Notes: generated by a model not told the origin, from the letters alone. DNA of 7,122 nucleotides from Flavobacteriales bacterium (GCA_947462695.1 CANHQC010000104.1:1-7122), one strand, 5' to 3'; shown: positions 1 to 7,113, numbered from the stretch's first letter. Numbers and translations: made by a program.

Positions 1-1
1 A

Positions 2-205
2 GGTATGCTGTTCGCATTTGACATGGTTTCGGCAGAACGGGTTGAACGGGTGGTGAATCGGTGCTTGGAAAAGGGCGTGATTACGTTTTGGTTCCTTTCT
101 CATCCCTACAGCTTCAGGTTGTCACCTCCATTAAATATTTCAGAAGAAGAAGTAACCGAATTTGGGCAACGCATACTCGAAGCGATCAACGAAACTGCCG
201 ACTAA
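2..205 (+). CDS. Class III PLP-dependent aminotransferase, C-terminal end only (5' truncated)
   Basis: This is the last 67 codons of a gene whose start lies left of the window. The frame runs open from base 2 and ends at TAA 203-205; the ATG at base 5 is an internal methionine (context G-M-L-F-A-F-D-M), not a start. The segment matches from memory the C-terminal small domain of class III aminotransferases of the acetylornithine/ornithine/4-aminobutyrate type, often annotated in Bacteroidota as 'aspartate aminotransferase family protein'. Visible features are the RG(M/L)-F-F-like beta strand, then FWFLSHPYSFRLSPPLNI with the R-x-x-PPL pattern usual near the end of these enzymes, then an acidic SEEEV turn and a final helix. 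The lysine that binds PLP would lie upstream and is not visible, so the substrate cannot be assigned. The gene converges on the leftward cluster with no spacer. Family assignment is fairly sure; the exact enzyme is not. Confidence 0.75.
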   Translation, partial: GMLFAFDMVSAERVERVVNRCLEKGVITFWFLSHPYSFRLSPPLNISEEEVTEFGQRILEAINETAD

Positions 206-577
206 TTAAAGCTCTGACAAATGCCTTTCGAGGTAAGAATAATGCTCTTTTAGCTGTTTGACGGTTGAAACGGTGTATTCCAGTTGAGATTTGTAAATGA
301 ACCGTTTTGTTGACCATCCGAACGTTAGTGCACCGATTATTTTTCTCCATGTGGAAATGGCGGGCTGAAAATCGGGATCGAGAACTGCGAGCTCATCAAT
401 AAATGAACCGAACTGGGATGTCGATTGAAGGGATTTCAAATCATCTTTAATTTGAGCTGTTAACGCAGCGAGCTGATTTAGAAATTGCCGATCAAGCGGT
501 TGTCTTTTCAATAACCTATCCACTTGAAATTGAGCATCCCTTAATTTTCGGTGTAAATCATAAATAAAATTCGCCAT
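206..577 (-). CDS. Hypothetical protein, 123 aa, mostly helical, soluble
   Basis: I do not recognise this protein. It starts at ATG 577-575 and ends at TAA 208-206. The first 60 residues are charged and Leu/Gln-rich with heptad-like spacing (helical, possibly a short coiled coil). A D/P-rich linker (around LDPDFQP, residues 66-72) follows, then a more hydrophobic stretch around IIGALTFGWSTKRF (residues 80-93), then a second amphipathic helix rich in K, Q, E, Y and L. It has no cysteine, no signal peptide, no clear transmembrane segment and no catalytic motif I can name. It lies 7 bases after the msrB stop on the same strand, so it is probably translated from the pheT-msrB transcript. No Shine-Dalgarno-like run is seen before the start, as is common in Bacteroidota. 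Its open frame fills the space exactly to the aminotransferase stop, which supports a real gene, but no homology backs it here. Confidence 0.7.
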   Translation of the reverse strand: MANFIYDLHRKLRDAQFQVDRLLKRQPLDRQFLNQLAALTAQIKDDLKSLQSTSQFGSFIDELAVLDPDFQPAISTWRKIIGALTFGWSTKRFIYKSQLEYTVSTVKQLKEHYSYLERHLSEL

Positions 578-584
578 ACTTATT

Positions 585-1079
585 TTAACGAATTACTTCG
601 GGAAGGTTACCTATCTCGGACTGTGGAACAAAGCGCAAAGAACTCGTATTGACACAATGTCGAATGTTTTTATCTGTATACCCTTCTCCCTCAAATACAT
701 GTCCAAGGTGACCGTTGCAATTCATACAAATGATTTCGATCCGGTATCCATCTGCATCCGAAACTCTCCTTACACTTCCTTTAATTTCTTGATCAAAACT
801 TGGCCAACCGCAGTGCGCATCAAATTTATCTGTCGAACGGTAGAGCGGATTATTACACATTCTGCATATGTAAATCCCAGCATCCTTTTTCTGGTAATAT
901 TCTCCAGTGTACGGATAATCCGTTGCTTTATCCAGTAAAACACGCTGTTCCTGTTCGGTAAGTGCATTGTACTTTTTTGAAGAATCTATAGTGTTTCCGT
1001 TCACCTTGGTTGATTTATTCTGTGCCTGACAAGAAGTGAGTGCGGCAAAAGCAATAAGTAGTGCAAAACATTTATTCAT
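585..1079 (-). CDS. msrB: Peptide-methionine (R)-S-oxide reductase MsrB, lipoprotein form
   Basis: MsrB reduces the R epimer of methionine sulfoxide in damaged proteins. The SelR/MsrB domain spans about residues 38-153 of 164. Two CxxC zinc pairs are present (CRMC 72-75, CMNC 118-121), along with PYTGEY (56-61), HCGWPSF (89-95), NGHLGHVF (122-129) and R-H-C-V-N (140-144). Cys142 is at the catalytic position; Cys90, in the HCGWPSF loop, is at the place of the resolving cysteine in two-cysteine MsrBs. The N-terminus is MNKCFALLIAFAALTSCQAQ, a signal peptide with lipobox LTSC and lipidated Cys17, so the enzyme is inferred to be membrane-anchored outside the cytoplasm. I chose ATG 1079-1077 over the in-frame ATG at 1136 because it puts the signal peptide at the N-terminus and avoids overlap with pheT; TAAGGG just upstream is a weak ribosome-site candidate. 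It follows pheT by 34 bases, and the next gene starts 7 bases after it. Confidence 0.93.
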   Translation of the reverse strand: MNKCFALLIAFAALTSCQAQNKSTKVNGNTIDSSKKYNALTEQEQRVLLDKATDYPYTGEYYQKKDAGIYICRMCNNPLYRSTDKFDAHCGWPSFDQEIKGSVRRVSDADGYRIEIICMNCNGHLGHVFEGEGYTDKNIRHCVNTSSLRFVPQSEIGNLPEVIR

Positions 1080-1113
1080 ACCCTTAAAACAACTTATACC
1101 ACCTTTTGGTTCT

Positions 1114-3552
1114 CTATTCGCGAATTTGAGCACCAAGTTCAGCCTCTAGTCGTTCACGAATGCGTTTCATTAATCCATCTACTTGCTCATCACGAAGTGT
1201 TTGTTGATCGTCTTGGAAATGAAATGATATTGCATAAGATTTTTGTCCTTCAGGTAAATTCTTCCCTTCGTACACATCGAATAATCCGACTTCTTTGAGT
1301 ATTTTTTTATCTATTGCACGCGCCAATTGTTCAATTTCACTGAATCGAATTTCTTTTTTAAGCAACATCGAGAAGTCGCGGCGAACGGCAAATGTTTTCG
1401 GTACTTCTTTGTACTGAATTTTAATCATTGACATAGCATCTAACAGCACATCCCAATCAATATCAGCGATAAAAACAGCTTGTTTCACGCCACATTTTTT
1501 GAGGACATCATCAGTCACCCAACCTATGGAAGCAACGCGTTTTTTCAGAATATACCAATCTGTACCATCAGCGAAAAGCTCATTATCGATTGCGCGTTCT
1601 TGAGACAAATTACTCAACCCTAAACGGTGCAAAAGGGCTACCAATATTCCTTTCAGTTGGTAAAAACTTGTAGGTTGATTTGTTCCGTTCCAATGATCAG
1701 CATCTTGTTTTCCAGTTAGTGCCAATAGCAAGCGCTTGTTCTCCGCATATCCCGATTCGAACTTGTGGTAAACCTTTCCAAATTCAAGTAATTTCAAGTT
1801 CGCTTGCTGGCGGTTTTGATTGTACGCAATTACATCCAATGCACCGTAAATAAGTGTTTGGCGCATAGCATCCAACTCAAGACTCAATGGATTAAGCAAC
1901 TTCACCTGGTGTTCTTCTTTGGTTTGCTTCGCTTCCTGCAGGCTAGCATGCGATGAAGAAACTAATGAATTGTTCATCATTTCAACAAATCCTTTTCCAA
2001 CAAGGAATTCGATTGCGGTTGATTGGATTTTCTCAGGATTGGGCTTTGGAAAGGAAATTCCAGACATGTTCCATTTGTCCGGAAAAGGCACATTATTGAA
2101 GCCATAAATCCGCAAGACCTCCTCGATAACATCAATTTCACGGGTGACATCCACACGATACGCCGGTACTTCCAGGGAAAGCTGGCCATGTGAATTGGAA
2201 ACCACCTGAATATCGAGTAAGCCAAGAATTTCAATGATCTCTTCATCCGTACAATTGACTCCAGCAATCGATCGGAATCGTTCAGTTGCAAATTCAACTT
2301 TATTGAACAACGCAATGCTTCCGTCGTCTACACGAAAAGGACTCATCGAAATTTGTCCTCCGGCAACTTCCTGGATAAGCAATGCCGCTCGTTTTAATGC
2401 ATATTCGGTAAGTGCAGGATCAACCCCGCGTTCAAATCGAAAACTGGCGTCTGTAGATAATCCATGGCGTTTGCTTGTCTTACGAATAGAAACCGGCTGA
2501 AAATAGGCAGATTCTAAAAACATCGAAGTAGTGGAATCACTTATTCCTGAATGTTCTCCACCAAAAACACCGGCAATACACATCGGTTCATTTTGATTAC
2601 AAATGACTAAATCCTCCGAGTTCAATTTGCGCTCAGCACCATCGAGTGTGGTAATCTTTTCACCATCATTGGCACATCTCACAACAACCCTATTACCGAT
2701 AGCTTTTAAGTCAAATGCATGCAGAGGGGTTCCTAATTCCCTCATGACAAAATTGGTCACATCAACCACATTGTTTATCGGTGATAGTCCTACTGATCTC
2801 AAGCGTTTTTGCAACCACGCTGGTGACGGTTTAACTTCGATATTGGAGATGGTGACGCCAAAATACTTCGGACATTTCACGTGATCTAGCACTTCAATTT
2901 CAACTGGACTATCGGTTGATTCCACTTGAAACGTTTCGATTGATGGCCAATTGATCGATGTATTTTTCTTATCTCTAAATTGCAGGTAAGCACGTAAATC
3001 TCTTGCGACACCGATATGTCCCATGGCATCAGCCCTGTTTGGTGTCAATCCAATTTCAAGAATGAAATCATCTTCTAAATCAAATACCTTCGCCGCTGGG
3101 GTTCCAACTTCAAATTGACTATCCAATACCAAAATTCCTTCATGCGAATGCCCTAGTCCAAGTTCGTCTTCTGCACACAGCATACCATGAGATTCAACTC
3201 CACGAATTTTTGAAACTTTCAACTTTAGCGGCTGATCTGGCTCCGGGTAAATCGTTGATCCGACGGTTGCCAACAACACTTTTTGTCCAGCTGCCACATT
3301 AGGTGCGCCACAAACAACCTGCAAAGGTTCATCACCAATGGTAACTGTTGTAACTTTTAATTTATCGGCATCTGGGTGTTTTTCACATGTCAATACCTCT
3401 GCGACAACCACACCAGCCAATCCACCTTGAACGGCTTCTTTTTTCTCCACACTTTCCACTTCAAGTCCGGTTTCAGTTAGAATTGCAGCCACCTCCTCAA
3501 CAGGAAGGTCAATTGAAATATATGATTTGAGCCAATTATATGATATTTTCAT
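1114..3552 (-). CDS. pheT: Phenylalanine--tRNA ligase beta subunit
   Basis: This is the beta chain of the cytoplasmic alpha2-beta2 phenylalanyl-tRNA synthetase; with PheS it charges tRNA-Phe, and it carries tRNA-binding and editing domains. It is complete at 812 residues, the usual bacterial length. Domains in order: the N-terminal MKISYNWLKSYI segment; an EMAP-like tRNA-binding OB fold (about 40-155) with VVCGAPNV (79-86) and SHGMLCAEDELGLG (131-144); LTPNRAD (169-175); the B3/B4 editing region (about 215-395) with GGEHSGISD (331-339), FLESAYF (345-351) and FRFERG (371-376); the B5 domain (about 415-485) with DVTREIDVIEEVLRIYG (468-484); the catalytic-core-like region (about 500-705); and a C-terminal FDX-ACB anticodon-binding domain (about 716-811) beginning VPKTFAVRRDFSML and including QTLRDEQV (784-791). 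The start at 3552-3550 gives the standard N-terminus; no Shine-Dalgarno motif precedes it. pheS is not adjacent, since a divergent receptor gene lies upstream. It is first in a probable operon with msrB and the 123-residue gene. Confidence 0.98.
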   Translation of the reverse strand: MKISYNWLKSYISIDLPVEEVAAILTETGLEVESVEKKEAVQGGLAGVVVAEVLTCEKHPDADKLKVTTVTIGDEPLQVVCGAPNVAAGQKVLLATVGSTIYPEPDQPLKLKVSKIRGVESHGMLCAEDELGLGHSHEGILVLDSQFEVGTPAAKVFDLEDDFILEIGLTPNRADAMGHIGVARDLRAYLQFRDKKNTSINWPSIETFQVESTDSPVEIEVLDHVKCPKYFGVTISNIEVKPSPAWLQKRLRSVGLSPINNVVDVTNFVMRELGTPLHAFDLKAIGNRVVVRCANDGEKITTLDGAERKLNSEDLVICNQNEPMCIAGVFGGEHSGISDSTTSMFLESAYFQPVSIRKTSKRHGLSTDASFRFERGVDPALTEYALKRAALLIQEVAGGQISMSPFRVDDGSIALFNKVEFATERFRSIAGVNCTDEEIIEILGLLDIQVVSNSHGQLSLEVPAYRVDVTREIDVIEEVLRIYGFNNVPFPDKWNMSGISFPKPNPEKIQSTAIEFLVGKGFVEMMNNSLVSSSHASLQEAKQTKEEHQVKLLNPLSLELDAMRQTLIYGALDVIAYNQNRQQANLKLLEFGKVYHKFESGYAENKRLLLALTGKQDADHWNGTNQPTSFYQLKGILVALLHRLGLSNLSQERAIDNELFADGTDWYILKKRVASIGWVTDDVLKKCGVKQAVFIADIDWDVLLDAMSMIKIQYKEVPKTFAVRRDFSMLLKKEIRFSEIEQLARAIDKKILKEVGLFDVYEGKNLPEGQKSYAISFHFQDDQQTLRDEQVDGLMKRIRERLEAELGAQIRE

Positions 3553-3577
3553 GGGTATTGAACGTGAAATTGCAGGG

Positions 3578-3585
3578 CGAATTTA
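3578..3585 (-). promoter_or_regulatory. Possible -7 box for the pheT-msrB cluster
   Basis: Read on the - strand this is TAAATTCG, one mismatch from the Bacteroidota -7 consensus TAnnTTTG, about 25 bases before the pheT start codon. I find no TTG-type -33 element at the expected 17-23 base spacing; the nearest suitable TTG is about 27 bases away. It is the best leftward candidate in the intergenic region, but weak. Confidence 0.3.
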
Positions 3586-3606
3586 CGCAATCTGATTGAG
3601 AACTGT

Positions 3607-3639
3607 TTGGAGCAATTGGAACTTCTTCGTTTATATTCA
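3607..3639 (+). promoter_or_regulatory. Possible -33/-7 promoter for the TonB-dependent receptor gene
   Basis: TTG at 3607-3609 is followed after 22 bases by TATATTCA at 3632-3639, which has two mismatches from TAnnTTTG. The spacing is at the long end of the range known for Bacteroidota sigma-A promoters. It would give a leader of roughly 80 bases before the chosen start at 3726. A competing box with a better match, TATATTCG at 3714-3721, lies right next to the start codon. Neither is compelling. Confidence 0.25.
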
Positions 3640-3713
3640 TCATTGAATTGAACCATTTAATGAGTTATACGTTAAGTTCATCAGTTCGTACCCTCTTCGT
3701 TCCTACTATGTCG

Positions 3714-3721
3714 TATATTCG
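3714..3721 (+). promoter_or_regulatory. Alternative -7-like box just before the receptor start
   Basis: TATATTCG differs from TAnnTTTG at one position and ends four bases before the ATG at 3726. If used, the transcript would begin at or very near the start codon, making it leaderless or nearly so. No TTG is seen at 17-23 bases upstream; a TTC at 3685-3687 is the nearest resemblance and is 26 bases away. It may be chance. Confidence 0.2.
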
Positions 3722-3725
3722 CATC

Positions 3726-6125
3726 ATGAAAACCATATTGCTTTTTTTAACCTTTGTTCTCTCAATAGGGTTGTCGTATTCCCAATCTAAAAGTACCCTA
3801 AGTGGTTACCTAACTGATGCCAAAAGTGGTGAAGCGATAATCGGTGGAAGAATCGCTTTTCCAACGTTAAAACAAGCCACAGTAACCAATACATATGGGT
3901 TTTATTCCATCACCGTCCCATCCGGAACATACAGTGTTGAATTCAGAGCAAGCGGTTTAAGCACAGAAACGCGCAACATTGATTTGACGAAAGATGTCGC
4001 ACTCAGTGTTGAACTTGGTTCTGATTTGAAAGAATTACAGGAAGTAAAGGTCAATGCGAAAAAAGGCGATAATATCAACTCAACAAAAATCGGTCAGATT
4101 GAACTTGAGGTGGATAAAATAAAAACCCTTCCAGCTTTCATGGGAGAGGTGGATATAATTAAAACCGTTCAGTTACTACCTGGTGTTTCCTCTGTTTCAG
4201 AAGGTGGTCAGGGATTTTATGTACGAGGTGGAGGACCGGATCAGAACTTGGTTTTACTCGACGAAGGTGTGGTATATAATGCCTCTCACCTTTTTGGATT
4301 CTTTTCTGTTTTCAATGCAGATGCCGTAAAAAGTGTCAACCTTATCAAAGGAGGAGTCCCTGCGAACTATGGAGGAAGGTTAAGTTCTGTATTGGAAATC
4401 AATATGAACGAAGGGAATTATAAAAAATTCAAAGTAAAAGGAGGCTTGGGCGTTATTGCATCGCGCCTAACGATTGAAGGACCTTTGAAAAAGGACAAAG
4501 GTTCATTTATCATTTCGGGAAGGAGAACGTATGTTGATCTCATCATGAAAGCAGCCATACCCGATTCATCACCATTTGCTGGTTCAGGATATTACTTCTA
4601 TGACATGAACCTGAAGTTAAATTATAAACTTGGTGAAAAGGACAGGATCTACTTGAGCGGATATTACGGAAAAGACTTGTTTTTCTTTGACAATAAAGAA
4701 GATAATTTTCGGGTTGAAATGCCATGGGGAAATGGGATCGCAGCGCTTCGGTGGAATCACTTGTTTTCGAACAAGCTATTCATGAATGTGACTACAACGT
4801 TTTCGGACTACCAGTTTAGTTTCGGATCGGCGCAAGATCAGTTCCAAATTGCGCTGGTTTCAGGTGTACGTGATGTGGGTGCAAAAGCTGACTTTTCCTA
4901 TTTTCCATCGACACGTCATAAAATCAAGTGGGGAGTAGATTACACTTTTCACACCTTTAATCCAACCAGTTTATCTGCGTCTCAAGATGATGTGGAATTC
5001 GATACTGGCGAATCACAAAAACTTTACAGTCACGAAACAGCCATTTATGCATTAGATGAGTTCGATTTGAATGAAAAAATTAAAATCAATGCCGGTTTGC
5101 GTTACAGCACATTCCAGCATGTCGGTCCGTTTAAACGATACGTAAAAGGAGATATTAGTCAACCTGATCAAGTTATTGAGTACAACAAAGGAGATATTAT
5201 CGCTTCATACCAAGGATTGGAGCCACGCATCTCCGGAAGGTGGTTGCTTAACGATAAAAGTTCTATCAAAGCCGGATACATGTACAACTATCAATACGTA
5301 CACCTCACTTCTTTGAGCGCTGTATCCTTACCAACTGATATTTGGTACCCTACAACCGACTTGGCAAAACCACAAAAAGGCTGGCAAGCTTCTGTCGGTT
5401 ATTTTAGGAATTTCTTTGGCGATAATTATGAGGCATCTGTTGAAGTGTACTATAAAGGAATGAATAACCTAATTGAATTTAAAGAAGGTGCATTGCCAGG
5501 AGACAACATTAATGATAATACAGATAACTTATTGGTGTACGGAAGGGGTCAGGCATATGGAGTTGAATTCTTCATTAAAAAATCAGTTGGGAAATTAACA
5601 GGATGGATTGGGTACACGTTAGCGAAAACAGATCGGATATTTCCAGATTTAAATAACGGCGAATTATTCCCAGCGAAGTATGACCGTCGGCACGATTTAT
5701 CGACTGTAGCGACCTACAAATTAAATGACCGTTTAACGTTTGGAGCATCGTTCATTTATGCCACAGGAAACACGTTGACGCTTCCAACATCATGGTACGT
5801 GCAGAATCAAAACCTCCTTTTCAATTACGGGGCACGAAATTCGACTCGAATGGCACCTTACCACCGACTAGATATTTCAGTAACATTGTACGATAAGTCA
5901 TACAAGATCAAAACCGACCCAGCAACGGGAGAAGAAATTCAGGTGGCTAAAAAATTCCGAAGCAATTGGGCATTTTCTGTATACAACGTGTATAATCGCG
6001 CGAATCCGTTCTTTGTCTACGTAGATAACGAAGGTGATTTTTTAAATGGGGATTTTCAGATTAGCGTACAGCAAGTTACTTTATTCCCTATCATCCCGAG
6101 TATTACTTGGAACTTTGAATTTTAA
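3726..6125 (+). CDS. TonB-dependent outer-membrane receptor with carboxypeptidase-regulatory-like N-terminal domain
   Basis: This is a complete outer-membrane active-transport channel of 799 residues, powered through TonB-ExbBD. Parts in order: a signal peptide (MKTILLFLTFVLSIGLSYSQ, 1-20); a CarboxypepD_reg-like beta-sandwich domain (about 24-100) with SGYLTDAKSGEAIIGG and NTYGFYSITVPSGTYSV; a TonB-box-like EVKVNA (106-111); a plug domain (about 120-230) with IIKTVQLLPGV (144-154), a glycine-rich YVRGGGPDQNLVLLDE (165-180) and LIKGGVPANYGGRLSSVLEI (206-225); then a beta-barrel rich in alternating aromatic strands, ending in WNFEF with a terminal phenylalanine, as expected for insertion by the BAM machinery. 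In-frame ATGs lie at 3648, 3660 and 3708, but the start at 3726 puts the signal peptide at the N-terminus. The DUF4249-type lipoprotein gene follows after 13 bases. This layout resembles SusC/SusD pairs, but the partner is not SusD and the substrate is unknown. Confidence 0.93.
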   Translation: MKTILLFLTFVLSIGLSYSQSKSTLSGYLTDAKSGEAIIGGRIAFPTLKQATVTNTYGFYSITVPSGTYSVEFRASGLSTETRNIDLTKDVALSVELGSDLKELQEVKVNAKKGDNINSTKIGQIELEVDKIKTLPAFMGEVDIIKTVQLLPGVSSVSEGGQGFYVRGGGPDQNLVLLDEGVVYNASHLFGFFSVFNADAVKSVNLIKGGVPANYGGRLSSVLEINMNEGNYKKFKVKGGLGVIASRLTIEGPLKKDKGSFIISGRRTYVDLIMKAAIPDSSPFAGSGYYFYDMNLKLNYKLGEKDRIYLSGYYGKDLFFFDNKEDNFRVEMPWGNGIAALRWNHLFSNKLFMNVTTTFSDYQFSFGSAQDQFQIALVSGVRDVGAKADFSYFPSTRHKIKWGVDYTFHTFNPTSLSASQDDVEFDTGESQKLYSHETAIYALDEFDLNEKIKINAGLRYSTFQHVGPFKRYVKGDISQPDQVIEYNKGDIIASYQGLEPRISGRWLLNDKSSIKAGYMYNYQYVHLTSLSAVSLPTDIWYPTTDLAKPQKGWQASVGYFRNFFGDNYEASVEVYYKGMNNLIEFKEGALPGDNINDNTDNLLVYGRGQAYGVEFFIKKSVGKLTGWIGYTLAKTDRIFPDLNNGELFPAKYDRRHDLSTVATYKLNDRLTFGASFIYATGNTLTLPTSWYVQNQNLLFNYGARNSTRMAPYHRLDISVTLYDKSYKIKTDPATGEEIQVAKKFRSNWAFSVYNVYNRANPFFVYVDNEGDFLNGDFQISVQQVTLFPIIPSITWNFEF

Positions 6126-6138
6126 TATCGAAACGCAC

Positions 6139-7092
6139 ATGAAACAGTTACTCTATCTTTCACTTTTACTTTCTCTTCTTCAATCGTGTACGAAGGAAAT
6201 TGAAATAGATATTCCTGGTTACAAAGAACAATTGGTCATAGACGGATCAATCGAAACAGGCATGCCACCGATTGTGCTTATCTCTCGTTCCAAGGATATT
6301 TATTCACCTACTAATTTGCAGGCCTTTCTTGAAGGATTTGTTTCGGGTGCAATAGTTACCATTTCTGACGGAACAACAACGGTCGTACTTGATGAAATCT
6401 GCTCCGACAACTTACCTCCAGGAACTGAGGAAATTGCCGCTGGACTCTTTGGAATTCCAGCGAGTGAACTAGCCAACTTTAAACTTTGTGCCTACACTTC
6501 ATTTAATCCAGCGATCTGGGGACAAGTGGGAAAAACATATCAAATGAAAGTAGAGTTCGAAGGTAAAACGTATACCTCTTCAACATCCATTGTACAGCCA
6601 ACTCCATTGCAACAAGTTTACTGGAAATCAGAGGGTGGAGATTTAGCTGATTATGGTTACTCATGGGGTACATTAGCTGATCCAGCTGGACAATTTGACG
6701 GCTATAAATGGGAAGTGAAACGCATCAATACAGGTTTAGATGGTCAACCTATTGACCAAACGTTTACTACAACGTTTAATCCGGTTTTTGATGATGAGTT
6801 TTTTGATGGATTAACCTTCGATTTCTTCTATGAAAACCCTACCGTTTGGGACGACAATTCTGTACCTGAAAAATACAAAGGACTCTATAAAATTGGGGAC
6901 ACCGTAGTAATTAAATTATCCAAGATGGATCGTGCAGTGTTTGAGTTCCTTGAGAAAAAATACGTGCAAATATCTTCTGCAGGTAATCCTTTCGCTACCC
7001 CAGCAAATATTCCAACCAATATTACAGGTGGTGCGCTTGGTGTATGGGCTGGATTTTCTCCTTGGTATGATACGTTAATTTGTCAACCTTGA
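6139..7092 (+). CDS. DUF4249-type outer-membrane lipoprotein, partner of the upstream receptor
   Basis: This lipoprotein of 317 residues matches from memory the DUF4249 family, common in Bacteroidota next to TonB-dependent receptors and with no established biochemical role. The N-terminus MKQLLYLSLLLSLLQSC carries a lipobox (LQSC, lipidated Cys17), followed by CTKEIEIDIPGYKEQLVIDG, the family's typical opening strand. Next come SIETGMPPIVLISRSKDIYSP, a Greek-key-like segment GAIVTISDGTTTVVLDE (70-86), a loop with Cys88 and Cys117 that could pair in a disulfide, and GKTYQMKVEFEGKTYTSSTS (131-150), which looks like an immunoglobulin-like strand pair. The second half is rich in W, Y, F and D, and the end GVWAGFSPWYDTLICQP (301-317) looks like the family's normal C-terminus, so the gene appears complete. 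ATG 6139 was chosen over the in-frame ATG at 6046 because it gives the lipoprotein signal and avoids an 80-base overlap with the receptor gene. It is presumably co-transcribed with the receptor; surface exposure is inferred, not shown. Confidence 0.88.
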   Translation: MKQLLYLSLLLSLLQSCTKEIEIDIPGYKEQLVIDGSIETGMPPIVLISRSKDIYSPTNLQAFLEGFVSGAIVTISDGTTTVVLDEICSDNLPPGTEEIAAGLFGIPASELANFKLCAYTSFNPAIWGQVGKTYQMKVEFEGKTYTSSTSIVQPTPLQQVYWKSEGGDLADYGYSWGTLADPAGQFDGYKWEVKRINTGLDGQPIDQTFTTTFNPVFDDEFFDGLTFDFFYENPTVWDDNSVPEKYKGLYKIGDTVVIKLSKMDRAVFEFLEKKYVQISSAGNPFATPANIPTNITGGALGVWAGFSPWYDTLICQP

Positions 7093-7100
7093 TATCTTTG
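7093..7100 (+). promoter_or_regulatory. Bacteroidota -7 promoter box for the next gene
   Basis: TATCTTTG matches TAnnTTTG perfectly. It begins at the first base after the TGA stop of the DUF4249-type gene, with 13 bases (an A-rich run, then CAC) before the ATG at 7114. A -7 box a short distance before a start is a common layout in this phylum. No TTG is seen at 17-23 bases upstream: candidates at 7062-7064 and 7080-7082 give spacers of 28 and 10 bases. The box suggests the next gene has its own transcription start and is not simply the third gene of the receptor operon. Confidence 0.6.
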
Positions 7101-7113
7101 TAAAAAAAAACAC

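Noticed and set aside
657..938. Open frame of 93 codons on the + strand opposite msrB
   Set aside because: It is antisense to a clear msrB gene, and its sequence is the complement of conserved zinc-binding and catalytic codons; nothing suggests a real protein.
1080..1136. Upstream extension of msrB to the in-frame ATG at 1136
   Set aside because: It would add 19 residues before a good lipoprotein signal peptide and overlap the end of pheT by 23 bases; the internal ATG at 1079 explains the protein better.
1977..2315. Open frame of 112 codons on the - strand within pheT
   Set aside because: It lies wholly inside a strongly supported pheT gene in another frame and has no recognisable domain, signal or start context; it is a shadow frame.
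2234..2884. Two + strand open frames (2234-2500 and 2603-2884) opposite pheT
   Set aside because: Both are antisense to conserved pheT motifs (B3/B4 and B5 regions), rich in Ser/Thr/Arg as expected of complement frames, with no supporting promoter or domain.
3553..3725. A riboswitch, T-box or leader-peptide attenuator upstream of pheT
   Set aside because: I looked for a specifier-type stem, a Phe-rich short frame and a terminator hairpin on the - strand and saw none; the leader before pheT also seems too short for a T-box.
6046..6138. Upstream extension of the DUF4249 gene to the ATG at 6046
   Set aside because: The added 31 residues overlap the receptor gene by 80 bases in another frame, and would bury the lipobox signal about 48 residues into the protein.
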